Translations under genes and position numbers: made by a program
Notes under the pieces: generated by a model
Seen by the model: the letters and a program-made list of their open reading frames with translations, nothing else
What the model was told of the DNA's origin: nothing
Database searches by the model: none
Shown here: piece by piece, positions 25,158-33,919 of the stretch
Layout: each line of letters opens with the position of its first letter
How positions within the stretch are numbered: the first letter of the stretch is position 1
From: Azospirillum brasilense
Lineage (GTDB): Bacteria; Pseudomonadota; Alphaproteobacteria; Azospirillales; Azospirillaceae
Reading direction: 5' to 3'
Length of the DNA: 64,000 bases
Assembly: GCF_008365405.1 (NCBI RefSeq)
Contig: NZ_QOKV01000021.1
Span: 57,097 to 121,096 of the forward strand

Positions 25158-26497
25158 CCGGCCGGCTCGACCTGCTGCTGACCGGCGTCACCGCCCTGAC
25201 CGGGGAGGCCGTCGGCAGCGTCATCGAGGACGCCGCCATCGGCATCCGCGACGGGCGCATCGTCCACCTCGCCCCGGCGTCGGGCCCGAAAGCGGAGGGA
25301 CTTCCCGCCGCCGCCGAGACCCGCCACCTGCCGGGGCGGGTGGTCACGCCGGGCTTCGTCAACGCGCACCTGCACGCCGTCCTGGTGATGGTGCGCGGCG
25401 TCGCCGCCGATCTCGGCTTCGCCCCCTCCTACACGCCGGGCGTGCCCAAGGGGACCGACGCCACGCCGGAGGAGGCCCGCGCGCTGGCCCGGCTGGGCGC
25501 GGTGGAGGCCCTGCTCTCCGGCTCCACGCTGATCTGCGACCATTTCGTCCACGCCGACGCGACGCTGGACGCCATCGCCGACCTCGGCCTGCGCGTCCAT
25601 GCGAGCTGGCGCGTCCACGACGTGGATTTCGCCCGCGTGGCCCAGGGCGAATGGCGCTTCGACGCCGCCATCGGCAGCGACCTGCTGCGACGGACGCTCG
25701 ACCTGCACGACCGCTGGGATAGCGCCAACAACGGGCGCATCCGCGTGCAGATGGCCGCCCACGCGCCCGACACCTGCTCCCCCGCCTTCCTGCGCACCCT
25801 CGCCGACGAGGCCGCCAAGCGCTCCATGCGCGTCAACACCCATCTGGCGCAGAGCCGGGTGGAGGTGGAGCGGGTGAAGGCCTCCACCGGCCTGACCCCG
25901 GCGGAACTGCTGGACGCGTGCGGGCTGCTGAACGACCGGCTGCTCGCCACCCACTGCCTCTATGTGGACAATGCCGACATCGCCCGGCTCGCCCGCGCCG
26001 GGGCGCACGCGGTCCATGTGCCGAAATGCAACGCCGCCTCGGGCCGGCTCGCCCCGACGCCGACGCTGAAGGAGGCGGGCGTCAATCTGGCGCTGTGCAC
26101 CGACACCCAGCACGGCGACATGGTGGAGGCGATGCGCTGGGCGCTTGCCACCGCGCGCATCCAGCAGGGCGGGGTCACCGCCGCCTGGCAGCCCGCCGAC
26201 GTCTTCCGCATGGCGACGCTGGGCGGCGCACAGGCGGTCGGCATGGCCGACGAGATCGGCACGCTGGCCCTGGGCAAGAAGGCCGACCTCGTCGTCTTCG
26301 ACACCCGCCGTCCGCATCTGCGCCCGCTGATCAACCCACTCGGCACGCTCGTCCACACTGCGCAGGGGCGCGACGTGGAGATGGTGCTGGTGGACGGCGA
26401 AACCCTGGTCGAGGACGGGCGCCCCGTCCGCGCCGACCTGAACGACATCTGCACCGAGGCCGACAAGGCCGCCCGCGCGCTGTGGGCGCGCGCCTGA
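25154..26497 (+). CDS. Amidohydrolase-superfamily deaminase/chlorohydrolase-like enzyme
   Basis: This 447-residue protein starts at a TTG that overlaps the ATPase stop (TTGA), which implies translational coupling. The metal ligands of the TRZ/ATZ-SsnA group can be followed: His72 and His74 ('VNAHLHAV'), His230 ('NTHLAQS'), His267 ('ATHCLYVD') and Asp317 ('CTDTQHGD'). The family removes amino or chloro groups from heterocycles (cytosine, guanine, 8-oxoguanine, triazines). The usual 'NTHTH/NAHTH' second residue is Leu here, and the loop after the ligand Asp ('TQHGDM') is unlike cytosine deaminase. The substrate is therefore open. The operon context suggests a nitrogen heterocycle. Confidence 0.8.
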   Translation: MTGRLDLLLTGVTALTGEAVGSVIEDAAIGIRDGRIVHLAPASGPKAEGLPAAAETRHLPGRVVTPGFVNAHLHAVLVMVRGVAADLGFAPSYTPGVPKGTDATPEEARALARLGAVEALLSGSTLICDHFVHADATLDAIADLGLRVHASWRVHDVDFARVAQGEWRFDAAIGSDLLRRTLDLHDRWDSANNGRIRVQMAAHAPDTCSPAFLRTLADEAAKRSMRVNTHLAQSRVEVERVKASTGLTPAELLDACGLLNDRLLATHCLYVDNADIARLARAGAHAVHVPKCNAASGRLAPTPTLKEAGVNLALCTDTQHGDMVEAMRWALATARIQQGGVTAAWQPADVFRMATLGGAQAVGMADEIGTLALGKKADLVVFDTRRPHLRPLINPLGTLVHTAQGRDVEMVLVDGETLVEDGRPVRADLNDICTEADKAARALWARA

Positions 26498-26508
26498 CCG
26501 AAAGAACC

Positions 26509-27246
26509 ATGGATATGAGCAACCGCGTCCTTCTGGGCATGCTGACCCCCTCCTCCAACACGGTGCTGGAGCCCGTCACCTCCGCGATGCTGAGCGGCCT
26601 GCCGGAGGTGACCGCCCATTTCGGGCGCTTCACGGTGAAGGAGATTTCGCTGCGCGCCGCTGCTCTGGACCAGTTCACCGACGCGCCCTTCCTGGACGCC
26701 GCCCGGCTGCTGGCCGACGCCCGGCTGAACGTGATCGGCTGGAACGGCACCTCGGCCGGCTGGCTCGGCTTCGCGGCCGACGAGAAGCTATGCGCCTCCA
26801 TCGAAGCGGAGACGGGCATTCCCGCCTGCACCTCCATGCTCGCGCTGAACGAGATCCTGGAGACGACCGGGCGCAAGCGCTTCGCCATCGTCAGCCCCTA
26901 TCTGGACGAGATCCAGGAGAAGATGGTCGCCAATTACAACGCCGCCGGCTTCGAGGTGGTGGCGGAGCGGCACCTGAACGATCGCGGCAACTTCTCCTTC
27001 TCTGAAGTGAAAGAGGAGACCATCGAGCGCATGTGCCTGGAGGTGGCGGAGTCCAAGCCGGAGGCCATCGCCATCATCTGCACCAACATGCGCGGCGCCC
27101 CGGTGGCGGAGCGCATGGAGAAGGCGCTGGGCATCCCTGTCTATGACACGGTGTCCACGGTGGTGTGGAAGGCGCTGCGCATGACCGGCGTGGACACCCG
27201 CCGCGTCGAAGGCTGGGGCAGCCTGTTCCGCGAGCTGCATGGCTGA
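26509..27246 (+). CDS. Arylmalonate decarboxylase/maleate isomerase-family protein
   Basis: The 245 residues belong to the Asp/Glu/hydantoin racemase fold: 'LLGMLTPSSNTVLEPVTSAML', 'FAIVSPYLDEIQEKM' and 'IAIICTNMRG'. Racemases and maleate isomerases use two cysteines. Here the first position is Gly80 in 'WNGTSAGW', while the second, Cys191, is kept. The Gly-Thr-Ser plus one Cys pattern is that of arylmalonate decarboxylase, with Tyr131 at the expected oxyanion-hole place. Decarboxylation of a substituted malonate is thus as likely as isomerisation. The ATG at 26515 is an alternative start. Confidence 0.75.
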   Translation: MDMSNRVLLGMLTPSSNTVLEPVTSAMLSGLPEVTAHFGRFTVKEISLRAAALDQFTDAPFLDAARLLADARLNVIGWNGTSAGWLGFAADEKLCASIEAETGIPACTSMLALNEILETTGRKRFAIVSPYLDEIQEKMVANYNAAGFEVVAERHLNDRGNFSFSEVKEETIERMCLEVAESKPEAIAIICTNMRGAPVAERMEKALGIPVYDTVSTVVWKALRMTGVDTRRVEGWGSLFRELHG

Positions 27247-27257
27247 GGGAAATGCCG

Positions 27258-27403
27258 CCCCCTCCCCGACCCTCCCCCGCTCTCGGCGGACCGAAGGTCC
27301 GCCTGCCGCGTCAGCGCAAACTTTTGGTTTGCGAGAGAGCTTCGCGGGAGAGGGAGATCAGTCCCCTCCACCGCCATCGGCGGGGGAGGGTTAGGGAGGG
27401 GGC
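27258..27403. repeat. Dispersed GC-rich palindromic repeat (copy 4, composite)
   Basis: C-rich left arm and 'GGGGGAGGGTTAGGGAGGGGG'-type right arm enclose further hairpins, including GGACC-GAA-GGTCC and CGCAAAC-TTTTG-GTTTGCG near 27312-27331. It separates the decarboxylase-like and hydantoinase genes. Confidence 0.7.
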
Positions 27404-27448
27404 CGATGCGTCACGCGGGGCAAATGCGTCACGATGGGAGAAACGACG

Positions 27449-28885
27449 ATGAACTTCGATCTGGTCATCCGCAACGGCACGGTCGCCACCGCGTCGGACG
27501 TGTTCAAGGCCGACGTCGGCGTGCGCGGCGGGCGGATCGCCGCGCTCGGCGAGGGGCTGGCCGCCGGGCGGGAGGAGATCGACGCCGCCGGCCTGCTCGT
27601 TCTGCCCGGCGGGGTGGACGGCCACGTCCATTTCGACCAGCCGACCGGCGACGAGTCCGTCATGGCCGACGATTTCCTGACCGGCACCCGCTCCGCGGCC
27701 TTCGGCGGCACCACGACCGTGCTGCCCTTCGCCTGCCAGGAGAAGGGCAAGACGCTGCGCGCCGCGGTGGACGACTATCACCGCCGCGCCGCCGGGAAGC
27801 CGCTGATCGACTACGCCTTCCACCTCATCGTCACCGACCCCACCGAGCAGGTGCTGGGCCAGGAGCTGCCGGCGCTGATCCGCGAAGGCTACACGTCCTT
27901 CAAGATCTACATGACCTACGACGCGCTGAAGCTGAACGACCGCCAGATCCTGGAGGTGCTGGACATCGCCCGCTCCGAGGGCGCCATGGTCATGATGCAC
28001 GCGGAGAACGCCGACTGCATCGCCTGGCTGACCGACAAGCTGGAGCGCGCCGGCCAGACCGCCCCCTTCTTTCACGGCGTCTCCCGCCCCCGCGTGGCCG
28101 AGCGCGAGGCCACCCACCGGGCCATCTCCCTGGCGGAGCTGGTGGACGTGCCGATCCTGATCGTCCACGTCTCCGGCGCCGACGCGGTGGAGCAGATCCG
28201 CTGGGCGCAGGGCCGCGGCCTGCGCATCTACGCCGAGACCTGCCCGCAGTACCTGTTCCTGACCGCCGACGACCTCGGCGGTGAGGGGTTCGAGGGCGCC
28301 AAGTGCATCTGCTCGCCGCCGCCGCGCGACGCCGCGAACCAGAAAGTGATCTGGGACGGGCTGACCGGCGGCGCCTTCCAGGTTTTCTCCTCCGACCACG
28401 CGCCCTTCCGCTTCGACGGGCCGGGCGGCAAGAAGGTGCATGGCGAGCAGGCGCCCTTCCGCTGCGTCCCCAACGGCATCCCCGGCGTGGAAACGCGCTT
28501 GCCGCTGCTGTTCTCCGAGGGCGTGATGAAGGGCCGGATGGAGCTGACCAAGTTCGTCGAACTGACCGCCGCCAACCCCGCCCGCATGTACGGCCTGCAC
28601 CCGCGCAAGGGCACCATCGCCGTGGGGGCGGACGCCGACATCGCCCTTTGGGACCCGTCGCGCACGGTCACCATCACCAACGGCATCCTGCACCACAATG
28701 TGGACTACACGCCCTATGAGGGGATCGAGGTCACCGGCTGGCCGGTCGTCACGCTGTCCCGCGGCGAGGTGATCTGCCGCGACGGTGCCTTGCTGGCCGA
28801 ACCGGGACGCGGCGAGTTCCTGCCCTGCGGTCTGCCCGCCCCGGCGCGGCCCAAGGGCTCGCCCGCCCCGGTCCTGCCGTTCTAA
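27449..28885 (+). CDS. hydA: Dihydropyrimidinase/hydantoinase
   Basis: This 478-residue cyclic amidohydrolase starts at the ATG at 27449, with GGGAG eight bases upstream. The dinuclear zinc site is complete: His59 and His61 ('GHVHFDQP'), Lys152 (carboxylated, 'SFKIYMTY'), His184 ('MMHAEN'), His240 ('LIVHVSG') and Asp316 ('SSDHAPF'). It opens dihydrouracil, hydantoins or related cyclic ureides/imides to the N-carbamoyl acid. In the operon it is flanked by an amidase that could remove the carbamoyl or amide group. Confidence 0.92.
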   Translation: MNFDLVIRNGTVATASDVFKADVGVRGGRIAALGEGLAAGREEIDAAGLLVLPGGVDGHVHFDQPTGDESVMADDFLTGTRSAAFGGTTTVLPFACQEKGKTLRAAVDDYHRRAAGKPLIDYAFHLIVTDPTEQVLGQELPALIREGYTSFKIYMTYDALKLNDRQILEVLDIARSEGAMVMMHAENADCIAWLTDKLERAGQTAPFFHGVSRPRVAEREATHRAISLAELVDVPILIVHVSGADAVEQIRWAQGRGLRIYAETCPQYLFLTADDLGGEGFEGAKCICSPPPRDAANQKVIWDGLTGGAFQVFSSDHAPFRFDGPGGKKVHGEQAPFRCVPNGIPGVETRLPLLFSEGVMKGRMELTKFVELTAANPARMYGLHPRKGTIAVGADADIALWDPSRTVTITNGILHHNVDYTPYEGIEVTGWPVVTLSRGEVICRDGALLAEPGRGEFLPCGLPAPARPKGSPAPVLPF

Positions 28886-28916
28886 ACTCGGCCCGCCGCA
28901 ACCGGAGACCTTGCCC

Positions 28917-30332
28917 GTGAGCACACCCGACCTCTTCCGCCTCAGCGCCACCGAGATGGTGGAGGGCGTGCGCACCCGCCGCTTCCGGGCGCGCGACCTC
29001 GTGGCGGCGAGCCTGGAGCGCATCGCGGCGCTGGACGGCGGGCTGAAGTCCTTCATCACCGTGGCCCCCGACGCAGCCCTCGCCGCTGCGGAGGAGGCCG
29101 ACCGGCGGGTCGAGGCCGAGGCGCCGCTCGGCCCGCTGCACGGCGTGCCGGTGGGCATCAAGGACCTGACGCTGACGGCGGGACTGCGCACCACCTACGG
29201 CTCCACCCTCTACGCCGACCTGATCCCCGACACCGACGACCTCAGCGTCGCCCGGCTGAAGGCGGCCGGCGCCATCATCATCGGCAAGACCAACACGCCG
29301 GAGTTCGGCTTCGGCGCCATCACCGGCAACGAGCTGTGCGGCCCGACCGCCAACCCCTACGACCCCGACAAGACCAGCGGCGGGTCGAGCGGCGGGAGCG
29401 CCGCCGCGGTGGCCGCCGGGCTGGTGCCGCTGGCCCAGGGGACCGACTTCGGCGGGTCGGTGCGCACGCCGGCCAGCTTCTGCGGGGTGGTGGGCTTGCG
29501 CCCGACGCCGGGACGCATCCCCAGCCCGGGCCGCGCGCTGGCCTGGGACGGGCTGGCGACCCAAGGGTTCCTCGCCCGCGACGTGGCCGACGCCGCGCTG
29601 GCTCTGGCCGCGGTCAGCGGGCCGGACCCGCGCGACCCGACCTCCCTTCCTGTGCCGGAATGGACGGTGCCGGACCTCGACGCGCTCGACCCGTCATCGC
29701 TGCGGGTGGCCTGGAGCACCGACCTCGGCTCCGCCCTGATCGACCTCGAGCTGGCAGAGCGCTTCGAGGCGGTGATGCGCGGGTTGGAGGGCCGTTTCGG
29801 CGACTTCGTGGAAGCCACCCCCGACTGCCGGGAGGCCGGCGCCGCCTTCGGCACGCTGCGCGCCGCGCACATCTTCCACACCTACGGCCGGACGCTGGAG
29901 CAGGACGGCGACCGGCTGAGCCCGTCCGTCGCCTGGAACATCGCGCGGGGCAAGGGGCTGACCGCCGCCGACTATCTGCGGGCGGAGGCCCAGCGCAGCG
30001 CGCTCTACCGCCGCTTCGCCGCCTTCTTCCGCGACCACGACATCCTGATGACGCTGAGCGCCAGCGTGCCGCCCTTTCCCAACGCCCAGGGCGACGTGAC
30101 AGAGATCAACGGCTTCCGCCTGTCCACCATCATCGACTATCTGGCGATCACCTACACGGTGTCGCTGATCGGTTTTCCCTGCCTGTCGATCCCCTGCGGC
30201 TGGACGGCCGACGGCCTGCCCATCGGCCTGCAACTGATCGCCCGCCCCTACGAGGAGGACCGGCTGCTGCGCTGCGCCCGTTTCCTGGAGCGGGAGCTGG
30301 GGTTCCGCCATCGCTGGCCGGCGGGGCTGTAG
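28917..30332 (+). CDS. Amidase-signature family hydrolase (operon-distal)
   Basis: The protein is 471 residues from a GTG at 28917 (GGAG nine bases upstream). The Lys82-Ser157-Ser181 triad is intact ('VGIKDLT', 'SGGSSGGS', 'DFGGSVRTPASFCGVVGLRPT'). It is the last gene of the sigma-54-linked operon. It probably completes the pathway by hydrolysing a linear amide or carbamoyl product of the hydantoinase; allophanate- or N-carbamoyl-type activity is possible but not shown. It differs from the 12.2 kb amidase and is not a recent duplicate. Confidence 0.85.
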   Translation: MSTPDLFRLSATEMVEGVRTRRFRARDLVAASLERIAALDGGLKSFITVAPDAALAAAEEADRRVEAEAPLGPLHGVPVGIKDLTLTAGLRTTYGSTLYADLIPDTDDLSVARLKAAGAIIIGKTNTPEFGFGAITGNELCGPTANPYDPDKTSGGSSGGSAAAVAAGLVPLAQGTDFGGSVRTPASFCGVVGLRPTPGRIPSPGRALAWDGLATQGFLARDVADAALALAAVSGPDPRDPTSLPVPEWTVPDLDALDPSSLRVAWSTDLGSALIDLELAERFEAVMRGLEGRFGDFVEATPDCREAGAAFGTLRAAHIFHTYGRTLEQDGDRLSPSVAWNIARGKGLTAADYLRAEAQRSALYRRFAAFFRDHDILMTLSASVPPFPNAQGDVTEINGFRLSTIIDYLAITYTVSLIGFPCLSIPCGWTADGLPIGLQLIARPYEEDRLLRCARFLERELGFRHRWPAGL

Positions 30333-30459
30333 CGCCGGCCCGCCGCTCGCCCCCGCAATCCGACCGCTCGCCACGCCCTGGCGCCGCTCCGGGGAGAGCA
30401 CCACACGGAGGATGAAACCCGGCCTACCGTGACGGCAGTTCCTTCCAAGGAGAGCTGTC

Positions 30460-32271
30460 ATGGATCACGCCCTAACATTTGTGATCGCGACACTCTGCAT
30501 CCTCGCCCTCTGCTACCGCTTCTACGGCGTGTTCTTTGTGCGCAAGGTGCTCCGTGCCGATGATTCCGAGGTGACGCCGTCCCACATCCTGGCCGACGGG
30601 CGAAACTATGTTCCCACCAAGAAGTGGGTGAACGCCGGCCAGCATTTCGCGGCGATCGCCGCCGCCGGCCCGCTGGTCGGCCCCGTGCTGGCCGCGCAGT
30701 TCGGCTATCTGCCGAGCTTCCTGTGGCTGCTGATCGGCTGCGTCATCGGCGGTGCGGTGCACGACACCGTCGTGCTGTTCGCCTCGATGAAGCACAAGGG
30801 CCAGTCCCTGTCGGAGGTCGCCAAGGCCGAACTCGGCCCGGTCGCCGGCTGGTGCACCGGTCTGGCGATGCTGTTCATCATCACCATCACCATGGCCGGC
30901 CTGTCGATGGTCGTCGTCCATGCGCTGGAGCGCAACGCCTGGGGCGCCTTCGCGGTCTTCATGACGATCCCGATCGCCGTGGCGCTCGGCCTCTACGAGA
31001 AGATCACCGGCTCGTCCAAGGGCGCCACCCAGGTCGGCATCGCCGCCATCGCCGCTTCCGTCTTCGCCGGCCCCTACATCCAGGGCACGGTGCTGGGCAG
31101 CTGGCTGACGCTGCACGCCGAGACGGTCGCGCTGATCCTGCCGATCTACGCCTTCTTCGCCACGGCCCTGCCGGTGTGGATGCTGCTGACCCCGCGCGGC
31201 TACCTGTCGAGCTTCATGAAGATCGGCGTGTTCGGCGCGCTCGTCGTCGGCGTCGTCTTCATCAACCCGGAAATCCGCTTCCCCGCGCTCACCGACTTCA
31301 TCCATGGCGGCGGCCCGGTGCTGGCCGGCCCGGTGTGGCCGTTCATCTCGATCACCATCGCCTGCGGCGCCATCTCCGGCTTCCACGCCTTCATCGGCTC
31401 GGGCACCACGCCGAAGCTGATCGACAAATGGAGCGACATCCGCACCGTGGCCTTCGGCGGCATGCTGGCGGAATGCGTGGTCGGCGTCATGGCGCTGATC
31501 GCCGCCACCTCCCTGCACCCCGCCGACTATTTCGCCATCAACTCCTCGCCCGCCGCCTTCCAGGCCCTGAACATGCAGGTCGTCGATCTGCCGCGGCTCA
31601 GCCAGGAAATCGGCCTCGACCTTTACGGCCGCACCGGCGGTGCTGTGACTCTGGCCGTCGGCATGACGGAAATCTTCACCCGCATCCCGTGGTTCGGCAC
31701 GCTGGCCTCCTACTTCTTCCAGTTCGTCGTGATGTTCGAGGCGGTCTTCATCCTGACCGCGGTGGACAGCGGCACCCGCGTGGCCCGCTACCTGATCCAG
31801 GACCTGGGTGGCGACCTCTATGCCCCGCTGAAGCGTCTCGACTGGGTTCCCGGTTCGATCGCCGCGAGTGTGCTGGCCTGCGTGGCCTGGGGCTACCTGC
31901 TGACGTCGGGCGACATCAACTCGGTGTGGGCGCTGTTCGGGGTGTCGAACCAGCTCATGGCCTCGGTCGGCCTGATCATCGGCGCCACGATCATCCTGCG
32001 CCTCGGCCAGAAGCGGGTCTACATGCTGACCTGCCTCGTCCCCCTGGCCTACCTGTTCGTGACGGTGAACTACGCCGGCTACTGGATGATTACCAACGTC
32101 TATCTGAACCCGCTGGCTAAGGGCTACAACGTCTTCAACGCCGGCATCTCGATCATCATGCTGTCGCTCGGCTTCGTGATCCTGATCGCCGCCCTCAAGA
32201 AGTGGAAGGAACTCCTGCGCATCCGCAAGGACACCCTGCCTGAGACGCTGATCGCCACCCCGGCGGAATAG
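30460..32271 (+). CDS. cstA: CstA-family carbon starvation/peptide transporter
   Basis: This 603-residue polytopic membrane protein has AAGGAG seven bases upstream of the ATG. Typical CstA features are 'GRNYVPTKKWVNAGQHFAAIAAAGPLVGPVLAAQFGYLP' (residues ~47-85), 'GGAVHDTVVLFASMKHKGQS' and 'IGSGTTPKLIDKWSDIR'. About 14-16 hydrophobic segments are present. It is shorter at the C-terminus than E. coli CstA (~700). CstA proteins take up peptides or pyruvate under carbon limitation. It is a single gene with its own terminator. Confidence 0.9.
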   Translation: MDHALTFVIATLCILALCYRFYGVFFVRKVLRADDSEVTPSHILADGRNYVPTKKWVNAGQHFAAIAAAGPLVGPVLAAQFGYLPSFLWLLIGCVIGGAVHDTVVLFASMKHKGQSLSEVAKAELGPVAGWCTGLAMLFIITITMAGLSMVVVHALERNAWGAFAVFMTIPIAVALGLYEKITGSSKGATQVGIAAIAASVFAGPYIQGTVLGSWLTLHAETVALILPIYAFFATALPVWMLLTPRGYLSSFMKIGVFGALVVGVVFINPEIRFPALTDFIHGGGPVLAGPVWPFISITIACGAISGFHAFIGSGTTPKLIDKWSDIRTVAFGGMLAECVVGVMALIAATSLHPADYFAINSSPAAFQALNMQVVDLPRLSQEIGLDLYGRTGGAVTLAVGMTEIFTRIPWFGTLASYFFQFVVMFEAVFILTAVDSGTRVARYLIQDLGGDLYAPLKRLDWVPGSIAASVLACVAWGYLLTSGDINSVWALFGVSNQLMASVGLIIGATIILRLGQKRVYMLTCLVPLAYLFVTVNYAGYWMITNVYLNPLAKGYNVFNAGISIIMLSLGFVILIAALKKWKELLRIRKDTLPETLIATPAE

Positions 32272-32317
32272 CCGGACACCGGGCAAGCCGCCCGGAGACG
32301 ACCAAGCGCTCAACCGG

Positions 32318-32351
32318 AAGAGGTATCGCTGCTCCCCCAGCGGTGCCTCTT
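32318..32351 (+). terminator. Hairpin terminator after cstA
   Basis: A 14-bp stem (two G-T pairs) with a 7-base CTCCCCC loop is followed by CTGCGTTTCTG. The T tract is poor, so termination may be partial. Confidence 0.55.
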
Positions 32352-32499
32352 CTGCGTTTCTGTGGAATGGTTGGGACGGCCCCGATTCCGTGAATTACAA
32401 GGGTTGATTCGCCATCCGGCGGGTGCCATCCAAGGGCCGGCGCCGTGGCCTCCAGGCTGCGGCGCCGGTTTGTCGTGGATGGAACGGGTGGTTGGACAC

Positions 32500-33753
32500 A
32501 TGCCGCAGGTTGCACGGTCGGTACTTTCGCTCCTGCTCGGGGTCGCATTCCTGATGCTGGGCAACGGCGCGCTCAGCACGCTCATCGGCCTGCGGCTGGC
32601 CGGTACGGAGTCCGGAGCGGTCGCGGTGGGCCTGATCACCGCGGCCTTCTACACCGGCCTGACCGGCGGCTCGCTGTTCGCCCACCGGGTCATCACGCGG
32701 GTCGGCCACATCCGCGCCTTCGCCGCCTTCGCTTCCGTCCTGTCGGCGGCGGCACTGTCGCACGCCCTGTTCGCCGCGGTGCCGCTGTGGACCGTGCTGC
32801 GACTGGCCGAGGGCTTCTGCATGGCCGGCCTCTACATCTGCATCGAAAGCTGGCTGAACGGCACCGCCAACAACGAGACGCGCGGGCAGATCCTGTCGCT
32901 CTACATGGTCACGCTCTACGCCGCCTCGGCGGTGGGCCAGCAGCTGTTGCAACTGGACGACGCGGCGGGCGTGCGCATCTTCATGCTGATCGCCATCCTG
33001 CTGACGCTCGCCCTGGTGCCGGTGGCGCTGACGCGGACCACGCCGCCGACCCTGCCCAACGTGGAATCCTACGGGCTGCGGCGGCTGTACGAGGCATCGC
33101 CGCTGGGCGTCGTCGGCGTCTTCATCAGCGGGACGGTCACCGGCTCCATCTACGGCCTCGCCCCGGTGTTCGGTGCGACCTCCGGCTTCGGGGTGTCGGG
33201 GACGGCGCTGTTCATGAGCACCCTGATCCTGGGCGGGGTGGCGCTGCAATGGCCGTTGGGGCGGCTGTCCGACCGCTTCGACCGCCGCGCCGTCATCATC
33301 GGCCTGTCGGCGGCGCTGGCACTGGTCAGCGTCGGCATGATCCTGGCGGAGGGCAGCGGGCGGCAGGAGACGCTGCTGCTGGTGGCGCCGCTGTTCGGCG
33401 GGCTGGCCTTCACACTTTACCCGGTCTGCGCCGCCCACACCAACGACCACGCCGGGCCGGACAATGTGGTGTCGGTCAGCGGCGGGCTGATCCTCGCCAA
33501 CTCGGTGGGGGCGATCATCGGCCCGCCGCTGGCCTCCGCGGCCATGGGCTTCGCGGGGCCGGAGGCGCTGTTCGGCTTCATCGCGGCGGGGGCGGGGTCG
33601 GCGACGCTTTACGGCCTGTGGCGCACACGCATGCGCCCGCCGCCGCCCGCCGAGGCGCAGGCGAGCTTCCGCCCGCTGCCCCAGACGACGCCGACCGTCA
33701 CCCCGCTCGACCCGCTGGGTCCACCCCGGCCGGAATTGGCGGCGGGGAATTGA
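32500..33753 (+). CDS. MFS transporter (YcaD-like)
   Basis: This 417-residue permease has 12 hydrophobic segments. The first reads 'SVLSLLLGVAFLMLGNGALSTLIGLRL', and the conserved loop is 'GRLSDRFDRRAVI'. 'AEGFCMAGLYICIESWLNG' is characteristic of the YcaD-type subgroup. The ATG at 32500 is favoured; an in-frame ATG at 32479 would add seven residues. The C-terminus has a Pro-rich tail. The substrate is unknown. Confidence 0.8.
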   Translation: MPQVARSVLSLLLGVAFLMLGNGALSTLIGLRLAGTESGAVAVGLITAAFYTGLTGGSLFAHRVITRVGHIRAFAAFASVLSAAALSHALFAAVPLWTVLRLAEGFCMAGLYICIESWLNGTANNETRGQILSLYMVTLYAASAVGQQLLQLDDAAGVRIFMLIAILLTLALVPVALTRTTPPTLPNVESYGLRRLYEASPLGVVGVFISGTVTGSIYGLAPVFGATSGFGVSGTALFMSTLILGGVALQWPLGRLSDRFDRRAVIIGLSAALALVSVGMILAEGSGRQETLLLVAPLFGGLAFTLYPVCAAHTNDHAGPDNVVSVSGGLILANSVGAIIGPPLASAAMGFAGPEALFGFIAAGAGSATLYGLWRTRMRPPPPAEAQASFRPLPQTTPTVTPLDPLGPPRPELAAGN

Positions 33754-33771
33754 GGGGGGTGCGGTGTGAAG

Positions 33772-33913
33772 CCCTCTCCCGCCCCGGGAGAGGGAAGGGA
33801 CCCGCGCGAAGCGTGGGAAGGGTGAGGGTGCCGCTGAGAATAAACGCCTTGATCCTTGAACGACCCTCACCCGCCCGCTGTGCGGGCACCCTCTCCCGGG
33901 GCGGGAGAGGGGG
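33772..33913. repeat. Dispersed GC-rich palindromic repeat (copy 5, complete pair)
   Basis: The left arm carries a perfect CCCTCTCCCG-CCC-CGGGAGAGGG hairpin plus a 'GAAGGGTGAGGG' extension. The right arm is its inverted partner ('CCCTCACCC...CCCTCTCCCGGGGCGGGAGAGGG'). The pair flanks ~30 bases of less GC-rich DNA. It lies between convergent genes and probably ends both transcripts. Confidence 0.75.
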
Positions 33914-33919
33914 AGAAGA

